Shown here piece by piece: positions 35,207 to 44,586 of a DNA stretch of 64,000 nt. Source of the stretch: Pelagibacteraceae bacterium AG-404-P08. Lineage in GTDB: Bacteria; Pseudomonadota; Alphaproteobacteria; HIMB59. Position 1 is the stretch's first letter, and each line of letters opens with the position of its first letter. Location: assembly GCA_003216195.1 (NCBI GenBank), contig QCJF01000007.1:1-64000 (forward strand), given 5' to 3'. The position numbers were made by a program, and so were the translations under genes. The notes below the pieces were generated by a model. The model was given only the letters and a program-made list of their open reading frames with translations, made no database searches and was not told where the DNA came from.

Positions 35207-37558
35207 TTAGGATTTAACTCTTGATTTAGTTGGATCATAAAATGGGAAAGGTACAACCTTAGCCTTTATTCTTTTTTGTTGACCGTCTAACTTACCTATT
35301 TCAACTTCAGTATTAAGCTCGCTGTATTTGACATTTATTTTACAAAGAGCAATATTTTTATTTAGTACAGGGGATTTCATACCACTTGTTATAATTCCAA
35401 CTTGTTCCCTTCCATTATTTGAAGGATGAACACAGTCGCCATGCCCGGTAGTTTCATTTCCCTCAATCTCAAGTCCAACTAGTTTTCTTTGAGGATTTGC
35501 CTTTCTTTCAAGTAAAGCTTCTTTACCAATAAAGTTATCTTCTTTTGATTTGAGAGGAACTGTAAAACCAATACCCGCCTCAAACGGATCAGTTTGATCA
35601 TCGAATTCATAATTTGCGAAAACTAAACCAGCTTCAATTCTAACTAAATCCAAAGCGTCCAATCCCATAGGCACAATTCCAAACTCTTCTCCAGCTTTCA
35701 TTACAGCATCCCAAACTTCAGCAGCTTTACTCGGATGACAGAATATTTCATAACCTAGTTCACCTGTATATCCAGTTCTAGAAACCATTAAAGGAATTCC
35801 ATCTAAAGTATTTAACCTAGCTATAGAAAACCTAAACCACTCTAAATCAGTCAATGATGTTTGATGAGGAGGGGTCCAGATTATCTTTTTTAATATTTCT
35901 CTACTCTTTGGACCTTGGACAGAAACATTATGTAAATTATCAGTAGAAGATTTAATCCATACCTTAAAGTTATGTTCCTTTGCTTTTTCTCTTAACCATT
36001 CACCGCAATACTCATCTCCACAAATCCACCTAAAGTTATCATCCGTCATTTTGAATACTGTACCGTCATCAAGCATACCTCCATGCTCGTAGCACATCGC
36101 AGTATAAACAACTTGGCCAACAGATAGTTTTCTGATGTTTCTGGTGCAAGTCATTTGCAAAAGTTCTTCAGCGTCTGGGCCTCTTACTTCAAACTTTCTA
36201 AGTGCTGATAAATCCATAATGATAGCCCGCTCTCTGCAAGCTTCATATTCTTGGTGCGCCCCGTGATTGTTATAATTAGAAGCTAACCAGAAGCCTTTGT
36301 ACTCAACAATATTTTCAGTAAGTTTTGATACTCTTGGGTGAAAACCAGTTTCTTTAGTTAATTTAGGTTCAGAGTCTGCTTTCATTCTAAATGCCATTCC
36401 TTTACTAAAAGGTCTATTCGGTCTATAGACTCTAACAAAAATGTCAGTAGGATTCCATCCATTAGCTGCATCTACATCGTCTGGACAGGCAGAGGAGACA
36501 CAAACTAAATTTTTCAGAGCTTTAAACATCACATAGTCTCCTGGTCTAGACCATGGTTCATCAAAAATTAAAGCATTATTTGCATCAATGGCTGTGTTGT
36601 AAAATAAATTTATAGCATTCCAACCTAGTCTTTTTCTTACAGTAAACTTATCTAATACATAATTGAAATTATCAGAGCAATTTGGATGACCAAAATAGCC
36701 AATATCATCATAAAATTTTGAAGTACATGCAGTACCGAACGTATCATGTCTTCCGACAGTGTCTCTGTAGACTTCAACCATGGGCTTTTGATTTTCATCA
36801 TAATATTTAGAATGGAGACCTGGCATCGGAAAAGCACTTCCCATTAGATATCTACTATTAGTTGTATCTATTGAGAGCTCTTGGCCTTTTTGAAGACTCT
36901 CTGAGTCGAATGCCATAAAGTCAGAACATTGTCTTCCATAAACATCAATTATCTGAATAAAATCTCCTTCTTTTACCTCATAGGCCATTGCGGTATATCT
37001 TTTAACAAAAATTTCTTCAACAGGATCCATTAAAGGGTCTGGTAATAAAAATTCCCCCTCTTCACGTTTTTTATTTCTTTGAACAATTACTCGTAGTTCA
37101 GATGCAGGAATATTTTCATGTGTAATTTCACTTTCGCCTGGTGCAGAAATTATACAAACAATGGAGTCGTTTGTTTTAAACTCCTCAATTGAACCTGAAA
37201 GCGAATTTTGAGAAAATACTAAAATCGATTGATTAATAGACTCTACCTCATATCCAAGTTTTTTTAATTTAGTATGTGCTATTTGAGCTGACTCCTCCTC
37301 GCTCGTAAGGATTTTTTTTGTTAATTGTCCGTTGTGCTCGTTATTAAGACCTAAAGGTGATAGATTACACTCTCGCTTTGAATTGAAGCATACAATCTCG
37401 GCCTGTTGATGGCCTTCTAGATTAATTATTTTAAATTTGTCATCTGGTTCTAATTTTAATGTGAGAGAACCTCCACCAATTACCAAATAATTTTCTAAGT
37501 CGTCACCAAGAGCTGGTAATCCAGGTTCATAAGGTTGAGTAACTCTTGGGATGATCAT
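35207..37558 (-). CDS. tdm: Trimethylamine N-oxide demethylase Tdm
   Basis: A 783-residue two-part protein. Residues about 1-370 are DUF1989-like, with a candidate metal block of cysteines around TACTSKFYDDIGYFGHPNC, and residues about 410-783 form a GcvT-type folate domain (MDLSALRKFEVRGPDAEELLQ, VSRTGYTGELGYEIF). This fusion is the known plan of Tdm, which splits TMAO into dimethylamine and formaldehyde. It lies 3 bp after tmoV, next to tmm across the region. Confidence 0.92.
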   Translation of the reverse strand: MIIPRVTQPYEPGLPALGDDLENYLVIGGGSLTLKLEPDDKFKIINLEGHQQAEIVCFNSKRECNLSPLGLNNEHNGQLTKKILTSEEESAQIAHTKLKKLGYEVESINQSILVFSQNSLSGSIEEFKTNDSIVCIISAPGESEITHENIPASELRVIVQRNKKREEGEFLLPDPLMDPVEEIFVKRYTAMAYEVKEGDFIQIIDVYGRQCSDFMAFDSESLQKGQELSIDTTNSRYLMGSAFPMPGLHSKYYDENQKPMVEVYRDTVGRHDTFGTACTSKFYDDIGYFGHPNCSDNFNYVLDKFTVRKRLGWNAINLFYNTAIDANNALIFDEPWSRPGDYVMFKALKNLVCVSSACPDDVDAANGWNPTDIFVRVYRPNRPFSKGMAFRMKADSEPKLTKETGFHPRVSKLTENIVEYKGFWLASNYNNHGAHQEYEACRERAIIMDLSALRKFEVRGPDAEELLQMTCTRNIRKLSVGQVVYTAMCYEHGGMLDDGTVFKMTDDNFRWICGDEYCGEWLREKAKEHNFKVWIKSSTDNLHNVSVQGPKSREILKKIIWTPPHQTSLTDLEWFRFSIARLNTLDGIPLMVSRTGYTGELGYEIFCHPSKAAEVWDAVMKAGEEFGIVPMGLDALDLVRIEAGLVFANYEFDDQTDPFEAGIGFTVPLKSKEDNFIGKEALLERKANPQRKLVGLEIEGNETTGHGDCVHPSNNGREQVGIITSGMKSPVLNKNIALCKINVKYSELNTEVEIGKLDGQQKRIKAKVVPFPFYDPTKSRVKS

Positions 37559-37561
37559 TCT

Positions 37562-39634
37562 CTATGCTAATCCAAGAGCTTTTTTTCTTTCCTCGGCCCA
37601 TTTTCTCACAATTACATCTACTGAAATAGCCATTAAAGAAACGAATAAACCTAGTGTTATAGCAACACCAGGACCGTCTTGAGCTCTTGATAATGCTCCA
37701 AAAATAAGTTGGCCTAAATCTTCAGTTCCAATTAACGCTCCTAAAATTACCATTTGAAGAGTGAAAACAACTGTTTGATTAACGCCAAGCATAATAGTCG
37801 GGAAAGCTAAGGGAATTTCAATATTTGTCCATCTTTGTATTCTTGAGACACCGGACATGGTGCCTGCTTCATGTAAGGAGAGTGGGACACTATTTAGACC
37901 CCAGACAGTATATCGAGTAGCAGGAACAGTAGCATAAACAATAGCAGCTATTAACACTGAGGTATCAGTAATATTGAACAAGAAAATAACAGGTATTAAA
38001 TAAACAAAGGATGGAAATGTTTCAAAAAAATCACACACGGAGAGAATAATTTTTGACCCCCTCTCAGTTTGTGCAAATATTGATCCAACTATTATTCCAT
38101 TGAGAGATGCCATAATTACAGCAAATGTTGCCATGTACATTGTAATTAAAGCTCTGTCCCAATATTTTGACATAGCAATAAATAACATCATGCCCCCAAC
38201 TAATAAGCTTGTTCTAATTCCACCAATGATATAAGCGACACCCATAGTAAGAGTCAACGTGGCAACTACTGGCATACCTAGATAAGCCTTTTTCATAGGA
38301 CCTAGAACTTCAGTTAGAAGAAACTTATTGAAAGAATTGAGAGAATAGAAAAAAGTTTCCCAAACCCAATCAACAGCAGCATCAATATAGTGAGCAAAAG
38401 TAAAACCTTTTTCAATAGGTATGACATATAAGTAATTAATTTTATCGAAGTAACCATTTGCTATAAAAGCTATGATTGAAAAAATTAAAATTGAGGTTCC
38501 AAAGATGATTAAGAGTTTATATCTTTGAAAAAAAGTTAAATTTTCAAAATAATCAACTTGTTTATTCGCCCATGCTTTTGTAAATCGATCAAGGATAACA
38601 GCAATTAAGACGATACAAAAACCTGCTTCAGCAGCTTTGCCAATTTTTAAACTATTTAAGGCAATTTTTAAATTTAGACCAAGTCCTTTTGCACCAACGA
38701 AAGACGCAATTACAACCATTGCTAGGCATTGCATAATAACTGTATTGACACCGTTTAAAATATCTCGTCTAGCTGTTGGTATTAATACTTTAAATAAAAG
38801 CTGAGTTTTTGTACAACCGCTCATAAGTCCCGCTTCTACTACCTCAGGTGAAATTCGTTTTAATCCTAAAATGGTATTTCTTATCATTGGTGGGGTAGCA
38901 ATTACTATAGTAGCTATCGAACCTGCATGATCGCCCAAACCAAATAAAGCAATAATAGGGACTAGATATGCAAATTGAGGCATAGTTTGCATTACATTTA
39001 GTACTGGTTGTAAAGCTGTCTCAACTTTTCTATCTAGGTATCCCCATATTCCAAAGGATAGACCTAGTACAAAACAAATTGGTGTTGTAATTAGAACAAA
39101 AGAGAGTGTTTGTATAGATGGTACCCAATTTCCAAAGATTGATACATATAAAGATCCTATCCCTCCAAGCAAAGCCAATCTGATACCACCAAGTTGGAAC
39201 CCAAGCAAAAAAGCACCGACTGTAGCTGCTGTCCATGGAAGTGCTGGCCATGTCATCCAATCATTATCTTTCAGCCAAGCATCACTAACAAAAACATCAA
39301 TTATTTTGTCACCACCCAATAAAAGTTCTCTTACAAAAGTAATTAAAAATAATAAACCTTTAGATATAGATTTTGTGAATTCACGAAATGCTGCTTTTTC
39401 TTCATACATTTCAAATATGGGGTCCCATACTTTGAGAGGAAACCATTCATATAAAGCTGCATATATAATCTCATTTAACTTAATTGGTATGAAAGCTAAT
39501 AAAGAGGGAAGTCTCCAAAAATAGTTACCCTCATTATGTGGAACTAAATTGTATAAAAGCAAAAATACAATTAATAAAATACCAAACTGAGCTAGTTTTG
39601 AAGATCTAATGATATTTAAATAATTCTTATCCAC
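37562..39634 (-). CDS. tmoV: TMAO ABC transporter permease TmoV (double permease)
   Basis: A 690-residue protein with two ProW-type permease halves. The first holds GYLDRKVETALQPVLNVMQTMPQFAYLVPI and GLMSGCTKTQLLFKVLIPTARRDIL, the second FFETFPSFVYLIPVIFLF and GTMSGVSRIQRWTNIEIPLAFPTIM: two EAA-type loops, so one chain could replace a homodimer. About twelve or more helices. It overlaps tmoW by 8 bp and precedes tdm by 3 bp. Confidence 0.9.
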   Translation of the reverse strand: MDKNYLNIIRSSKLAQFGILLIVFLLLYNLVPHNEGNYFWRLPSLLAFIPIKLNEIIYAALYEWFPLKVWDPIFEMYEEKAAFREFTKSISKGLLFLITFVRELLLGGDKIIDVFVSDAWLKDNDWMTWPALPWTAATVGAFLLGFQLGGIRLALLGGIGSLYVSIFGNWVPSIQTLSFVLITTPICFVLGLSFGIWGYLDRKVETALQPVLNVMQTMPQFAYLVPIIALFGLGDHAGSIATIVIATPPMIRNTILGLKRISPEVVEAGLMSGCTKTQLLFKVLIPTARRDILNGVNTVIMQCLAMVVIASFVGAKGLGLNLKIALNSLKIGKAAEAGFCIVLIAVILDRFTKAWANKQVDYFENLTFFQRYKLLIIFGTSILIFSIIAFIANGYFDKINYLYVIPIEKGFTFAHYIDAAVDWVWETFFYSLNSFNKFLLTEVLGPMKKAYLGMPVVATLTLTMGVAYIIGGIRTSLLVGGMMLFIAMSKYWDRALITMYMATFAVIMASLNGIIVGSIFAQTERGSKIILSVCDFFETFPSFVYLIPVIFLFNITDTSVLIAAIVYATVPATRYTVWGLNSVPLSLHEAGTMSGVSRIQRWTNIEIPLAFPTIMLGVNQTVVFTLQMVILGALIGTEDLGQLIFGALSRAQDGPGVAITLGLFVSLMAISVDVIVRKWAEERKKALGLA

Positions 39635-40640
39635 CGAATAAAACTTTTATAACTTTAGAAGGGTTTATAGAGCCAACTACTGAATTTTTATCATCAACAA
39701 CTTTAATAATTTCTTTACTATTTAAAATTTTTTCTGCTACGGTTTCTATAATATCATCTTTTTTAACAGCTATTTCTCCGGAGGCATGTGGATCAGAGGC
39801 ATCCATGATTGACTCTATCTTCAATACTTTTTCACGAGGGACATCCTCAGTAAATTTCCTAACATAGTCAGTAGCAGGATTTAAAACTATATTATCTGGT
39901 TTATCTAATTGTTCTATTATTCCATCTTTCATAATAGCTATTCTGTCAGCAAGCCTCAATGCTTCGTCAAAGTCATGAGTGACAAACATAATTGTTTTAT
40001 TCAAAACAGACTGGAGTCTCAAAAACTCGTCTTGCATTTCTTTTCTAATTAGAGGATCAAGCGCGGAGAAAGGCTCATCTAAAAACCAAATATCAGGTTC
40101 AACTGCTAATGACCGCGCAATTCCAACTCTTTGTTGCTGTCCACCAGAGAGTTCTCTTGGAAAGTAATTTTCTCTACCCTTTAGGCCTACAAGCTCAACC
40201 ATTTCAAGTGCTTTATGAATACTATTTTCAGTAGTGACTCCTTTTACTTGAAGCGGAAAAGCAATATTTTCTAAAACTGTTTTATGTGGAAGAAGAGCGA
40301 AATTTTGAAATACCATTCCCATCTTTTCTCTTCTTAGTTCGATTAATTGCTTATTATTCATTAAGCAAATATCCTCACCATCAATTAAAATTTTACCAGA
40401 AGTTGCGTCTGTTAATCTAGATATACACCTTAGTAATGTTGATTTTCCTGATCCGGAGAGACCCATAACTACAAGCATTTCTCCCTGATTTACATCAAAA
40501 GAAGCATTGTTAACTCCAACTATGCACCCTGCTTCTTGAAATTTTTTGGCGTCTACATTCCCTCCACTTTCAGATAAAAGTGTCTGAGCGTTATTACCAA
40601 AAATTTTATAGACAGATGAACAGCTAATAGTTGGTGACAT
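39627..40640 (-). CDS. tmoW: TMAO ABC transporter ATPase TmoW
   Basis: A 337-residue ProV-like ATPase: Walker A MGLSGSGKST near residue 57, signature LSGGQQQRVGIARSLAVEP, Walker B WFLDEPFSALD. After residue 260 comes a shortened CBS-like regulatory tail ending SINPSKVIKVLFGG, shorter than the two-CBS tail of osmotic ProV. Between it and tmoX lies a hairpin. Confidence 0.92.
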   Translation of the reverse strand: MSPTISCSSVYKIFGNNAQTLLSESGGNVDAKKFQEAGCIVGVNNASFDVNQGEMLVVMGLSGSGKSTLLRCISRLTDATSGKILIDGEDICLMNNKQLIELRREKMGMVFQNFALLPHKTVLENIAFPLQVKGVTTENSIHKALEMVELVGLKGRENYFPRELSGGQQQRVGIARSLAVEPDIWFLDEPFSALDPLIRKEMQDEFLRLQSVLNKTIMFVTHDFDEALRLADRIAIMKDGIIEQLDKPDNIVLNPATDYVRKFTEDVPREKVLKIESIMDASDPHASGEIAVKKDDIIETVAEKILNSKEIIKVVDDKNSVVGSINPSKVIKVLFGG

Positions 40641-40666
40641 AAATTAATCTTTCCTAAAATAAAATA

Positions 40667-40694
40667 AATTCCCCCCTCAAAAGAGGGAGGAATT
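40667..40694 (-). terminator. Intercistronic hairpin between tmoX and tmoW
   Basis: On the transcript, AATTCC pairs with GGAATT and, after one mismatch, CCCTC pairs with GAGGG around a UUUU loop: an 11-bp stem with one bulge-type mismatch. It lies 14 bp after the tmoX stop and 27 bp before the tmoW start. Such a hairpin commonly lets the binding protein be made in excess over the membrane parts. Confidence 0.65.
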
Positions 40695-40707
40695 CAAATT
40701 AGAAATA

Positions 40708-41649
40708 TTACTTCATAAATAGATCGATTTGATCTCTATTATTTGCAATATATGCAGTTGCAGCTTCAGCATGAGTCATGCCTTCGTTGTCAACGTAGTT
40801 TGCCATTTCACCGATGTTAGGTGCTGTAAATTCCATTTTTGTATAGAACTTATATGCAGATGTATGAGTGATTGGGAACTTAATGTGAGCAGCTTTTTTA
40901 AGCCAACCTTTTGGAGAACCACAACCAGTAGTCTCTAAAGAACCACCTTGTTCTAGTCTACATCCCTCAAAGTATGGAGGAAATTCAATGAAAGTAAAAC
41001 CAGCTGCATCTGTGAAGTTTGGAGACCAGTTAAAGATAATTGTGCCTCTTCCTTCTTTTTTAGCTGCTTCTAATTCAGCCCATAATGCATCTGCAGTACC
41101 TGCAAATTTTACCATCCATAAATCATCTATACCAAGACCTTTAAGTCTGTTAGGCATAACTTCTGTGTGCCACTCATAAGGACCTTCTAACCATCTACCT
41201 TTACCTTCAGAGTCTGGTGTTGCAAAGTTTGCTGCACACTCTGGAGATTTAAGTGCTTCCCAGCTTGGAAGACCAGGACATAATCCATCTTCGATTACCC
41301 AGTTAGGAACGCCCATTTCTTCAAAAGTAATAAGGTCGTGACTTCCAGCATCAATTAATCCCCCTTTATCCATAGCTTCATAAAAAGGCAGAGCCATTGT
41401 TGACTCCCAAGTTTCGTGAGCAACGTGAAGTTCACCTACTCTGACAGCTTCATATCTTGTTGCTGACTCAGCAGGGACTAATTCTACATCATAACCAAGC
41501 TCTTCAAAAGCTTGTGCCATAACGTTAGCCATAACGATTTGGCTTGACCAGTTTAGAACTGGAATTCTAATCGGGTCTGCTGCTTTTGCTACAGTTGTAA
41601 AACCAGCAAACAGGACTAGAGCGTAAAATAATGAAATAAATTTTTTCAT
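40708..41649 (-). CDS. tmoX: TMAO-binding periplasmic protein TmoX
   Basis: A 313-residue ABC substrate-binding protein of the OpuAC/glycine-betaine type. A signal peptide covers about residues 1-23 (KKFISLFYALVLFAGFTTVAKA), cut before ADPIRIPVLNW. Trp residues in LNWSSQIV, HETWEST, FNWSPNF and YEWHTE could form the aromatic cage for a quaternary or N-oxide group. First gene of the operon tmoXWV-tdm-gcvT, led by an IclR-type half-conserved palindrome. A betaine or carnitine role is possible; neighbours favour TMAO. Confidence 0.88.
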   Translation of the reverse strand: MKKFISLFYALVLFAGFTTVAKAADPIRIPVLNWSSQIVMANVMAQAFEELGYDVELVPAESATRYEAVRVGELHVAHETWESTMALPFYEAMDKGGLIDAGSHDLITFEEMGVPNWVIEDGLCPGLPSWEALKSPECAANFATPDSEGKGRWLEGPYEWHTEVMPNRLKGLGIDDLWMVKFAGTADALWAELEAAKKEGRGTIIFNWSPNFTDAAGFTFIEFPPYFEGCRLEQGGSLETTGCGSPKGWLKKAAHIKFPITHTSAYKFYTKMEFTAPNIGEMANYVDNEGMTHAEAATAYIANNRDQIDLFMK

Positions 41650-41719
41650 TTACTCCTCCTATATCTATTATAATAGTAATTGTAATATAGGGCATAAGAC
41701 AACAAGGTTGAAGCCTTAA

Positions 41720-41736
41720 AATCCATAATATGAAAC
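41720..41736. promoter_or_regulatory. Candidate IclR operator in front of tmoX
   Basis: AATCCATAATATGAAAC, identical to the mgd/tmm site over its last 14 bases, with the first two bases changed, so the left arm is degenerate. It is 71 bp upstream of tmoX and 39 bp upstream of the chosen alr start. Confidence 0.55.
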
Positions 41737-41774
41737 AACTAGTCTTTAAAAAAAACCAAAAAATCAATAAAAAA

Positions 41775-42818
41775 ATGATTTTTGTGAGCAAAGAAAATCT
41801 GTCGCATAATTACAGGCAAATCGACAAATTGTCAGGTAATTCAAAGATTATAAGTGTAATAAAAGGTGATGGTTATGGGCACGGCCTTTTGGAATGTTGT
41901 AAAATATTAAAAACGAATAAGTGTAAAGATTTTTATGTTGCTAGGTTAGATGATGCTATCAAGCTGAGAGAAAATTTTAAGAATATAAATATTTACTTGT
42001 TATCGGGTGTGATTTCAAACAATGATTTAAAAGAAATAAAAAAATATAAAATAATTCCTATTATAAATAATGTCGATCAATTATCTTTATTAAAAACTTC
42101 ACAAAAACTCAAGTACGTTTTGCATATTGATACTGGAATGAATCGTCTCGGATTGCAGTCAAGCGAACTTGAAAAATATTCAAATTTAATCGATAAAAAG
42201 AATATTATTTTTTTAATGTCTCACCTATCTTCTGCAGATGATTTAAAAAAAAATGAGTCAAGTAAACAATTAAATAAACTTATTGACCTAAATAAAAATT
42301 TTAATTTACCTCTAAGCATAGCTAATTCATCTGGAATTTTTTTGGGAAAGCAATATCATTTAAATTATGTAAGACCTGGAAAAAGTCTATACGGAATTAA
42401 TCCTTTCTATAAAAAAAGATTTAACTTAAGACAGGTTATGAGTATTTACTCACCTATATTACAAGTTCAAAATGTCAGAAAAGGAAATTCAATTGGCTAC
42501 AGCCAAACTTATAAACTTAAAAGAGACTTAAAAGTTGCAACAATAGATTTTGGTTACTCTGATGGATTTCTTAGAAGCGGAAGCAATAAAGCTTCAGTTT
42601 ATATAGATAAATTTCAATGTAGAATTTTAGGAAGAGTTTCAATGGATTTGATCACGATTGATGTGTCTAAAGTTCCCAATAACAAATTGTATCTGGGCAA
42701 ACCTGTAGAAATAATTGGATGTAATCAACGATATGAGAGAATTGCATACGAAACTGGGACTAATGAACACGAGATTTTAATTTCTTTAGGCAGGAACTTA
42801 AGAAAAGTATATATATAA
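41775..42818 (+). CDS. alr: Alanine racemase
   Basis: A PLP enzyme of about 347 residues making D-alanine for the cell wall. The PLP lysine is in VIKGDGYGHGLLECC and the catalytic tyrosine region in IGYSQTYKLKRD. GYSDGFLRSG and GRVSMDLITIDVS are further family blocks. I choose the ATG at 41775 (MIFVSKENLSHNYRQI) because the in-frame ATG at 41730 falls in the palindrome and gives an extra Lys-rich leader not seen in the family. It precedes the acyl-CoA dehydrogenase by 3 bp. Confidence 0.92.
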   Translation: MIFVSKENLSHNYRQIDKLSGNSKIISVIKGDGYGHGLLECCKILKTNKCKDFYVARLDDAIKLRENFKNINIYLLSGVISNNDLKEIKKYKIIPIINNVDQLSLLKTSQKLKYVLHIDTGMNRLGLQSSELEKYSNLIDKKNIIFLMSHLSSADDLKKNESSKQLNKLIDLNKNFNLPLSIANSSGIFLGKQYHLNYVRPGKSLYGINPFYKKRFNLRQVMSIYSPILQVQNVRKGNSIGYSQTYKLKRDLKVATIDFGYSDGFLRSGSNKASVYIDKFQCRILGRVSMDLITIDVSKVPNNKLYLGKPVEIIGCNQRYERIAYETGTNEHEILISLGRNLRKVYI

Positions 42819-42821
42819 GTC

Positions 42822-44585
42822 ATGTACGAGGCTCCAATTAAAGATTTAAATTTTGTAATTAAAAATCTTATAGATTTAGGCAAACTAAATAAAGTTAGTG
42901 ATTATTCTGAATTCTCTGATGATTTAGTTGAAGCTGTTCTTGAAGAGGCAGGAAAAATAGCTTCTGAAGTGTTAGACCCTTGTAACCTTTCAGGAGACCA
43001 TGAGGGCTCAAAAAGACTCGATAATGGTGAAGTCGTAACTCCTAAAGGCTACAAAGAAGCTTATGAGAGTTTAAGAGATGGTGGGTGGTTTGGCTTAGAG
43101 GCCAAAGAAAAATTTGGTGGTCAACAGATACCAGTAACTTTATCTGCCGCTGTTAATGAGATTTGGCATAGTTCTAATATGTCATTGGCGCTTTGCCACC
43201 TATTAACACAAGGTCTGATATATGCTTTACAAAAATCAGCATCAGAAGATCAAAAAAGCTTTTATATACCAAAATTAGCATCAGGTCATTGGACAGGTAC
43301 AATGAATTTAACTGAACCACAATCCGGAACAGACCTGTCTACGATTAAAACTAAAGCTATAAAAGAAAATGGTCATTATAAAATTTATGGACAAAAAATT
43401 TATATTACCTATGGGGAACATGATTTATCTGAGAATATTATTCATTTGGTTTTAGCAAGAACACCTGAAGCGCCAGAGGGTAATAAAGGTATTTCTGTTT
43501 TTCTTGTTCCTAAATTTATTCCAAATGATGACGGCAGTATTGGCAAAAAAAATGATGTAACCTGCTTGTCTATTGAAAAAAAACTTGGTGTTAAAGGTTC
43601 TCCTACTGCAGTTTTACAGTTTGGTGAAAAAGATGGAGCAATTGGTTATTTGGTTGGAGAAGAAAATCAGGGTTTAAATATCATGTTCGAAATGATGAAC
43701 CATGCAAGGTTCTCAGTTGGAGTACAAGGACTTGCTGTTTCTGAAAGAGCTTATCAACAATCTAAAATGTATGCCTTTGATAGAGTTCAAGGAGTTCCAA
43801 TTGATGGTCAGAAAGGCGATCCTATTATTCATCACCCTGATGTGCTTCGATTGTCCTCGACCATGAAATCTGAAATCGAAGCTATGAGAGCTCTTGCGAT
43901 TTATGGAGCTTTTGCTTTGGATATGACTAAGTCAGATGAGAGTGAATATTGGGAAACAAAATCATCTTTAATGATACCTATTATTAAAGGGTGGTTGACT
44001 GAAAGGTCACTTGAGATTACATCAAATGCTATTCAAATTCATGGTGGTATGGGTTTTATTGAAGAAACAGGTATCGCACAACATTATAGAGATGCTAGAA
44101 TTCTCCCCATATACGAGGGCACAACTGCAATTCAAGCAAATGATTTAGTTTTTAGGAAGACGCTTCGAGACAATGGTAAAAGCATATTAGAATTAATTGA
44201 TGAAATTAAAACTGATACAGAAGCATCTGCGAGTTCAGATCGATTAAAAGAGTTATGTAAAAAAATGGATAGTTCAATTGACTCTGCAAAAAAAGTTGTT
44301 GAGCACATTGTTTCTACATCTAACAATAAAAAAAGACCTGCTGTATCGAGTGTAAATTATTTAATGATGTTAGGTTATATTTTTGGAGGTTGGATGATGA
44401 TTAAAACTGCCAAAAAATCACTTGAATTAAAAGATAAAGGTGAAATTGATAATGAATTTCTGGACGCAAAAATAGCTACATCAAGCATTTATGTATCAAG
44501 TATTTTGCCAAAAATTGATAGTTTAGCTTCCATAATTTTACATGGTGATGAGGATGTTTTAGCTATGAAGCATCAATGGTTGTAG
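42822..44585 (+). CDS. DmdC-like long acyl-CoA dehydrogenase
   Basis: A 587-residue acyl-CoA dehydrogenase with the extra C-terminal domain. It starts MYEAPIKDLNFVIKNL, has FAD and substrate blocks TMNLTEPQSGTDLSTIKTKA and MFEMMNHARFSVGVQGLAVSERA, and the catalytic Glu in PIYEGTTAIQANDLVF. This long type includes DmdC, the methylmercaptopropionyl-CoA dehydrogenase of DMSP breakdown, but also other dehydrogenases. dmdB and dmdD are not here, so I leave the symbol open. ETF and ETF-QO are encoded close by and would take its electrons. Confidence 0.8.
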   Translation: MYEAPIKDLNFVIKNLIDLGKLNKVSDYSEFSDDLVEAVLEEAGKIASEVLDPCNLSGDHEGSKRLDNGEVVTPKGYKEAYESLRDGGWFGLEAKEKFGGQQIPVTLSAAVNEIWHSSNMSLALCHLLTQGLIYALQKSASEDQKSFYIPKLASGHWTGTMNLTEPQSGTDLSTIKTKAIKENGHYKIYGQKIYITYGEHDLSENIIHLVLARTPEAPEGNKGISVFLVPKFIPNDDGSIGKKNDVTCLSIEKKLGVKGSPTAVLQFGEKDGAIGYLVGEENQGLNIMFEMMNHARFSVGVQGLAVSERAYQQSKMYAFDRVQGVPIDGQKGDPIIHHPDVLRLSSTMKSEIEAMRALAIYGAFALDMTKSDESEYWETKSSLMIPIIKGWLTERSLEITSNAIQIHGGMGFIEETGIAQHYRDARILPIYEGTTAIQANDLVFRKTLRDNGKSILELIDEIKTDTEASASSDRLKELCKKMDSSIDSAKKVVEHIVSTSNNKKRPAVSSVNYLMMLGYIFGGWMMIKTAKKSLELKDKGEIDNEFLDAKIATSSIYVSSILPKIDSLASIILHGDEDVLAMKHQWL

Positions 44586-44586
44586 T

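Noticed and set aside
42822-44585. Certain dmdC of DMSP demethylation
   Set aside because: Length and type fit, but dmdA, dmdB and dmdD are absent here and the long acyl-CoA dehydrogenase type has other members.
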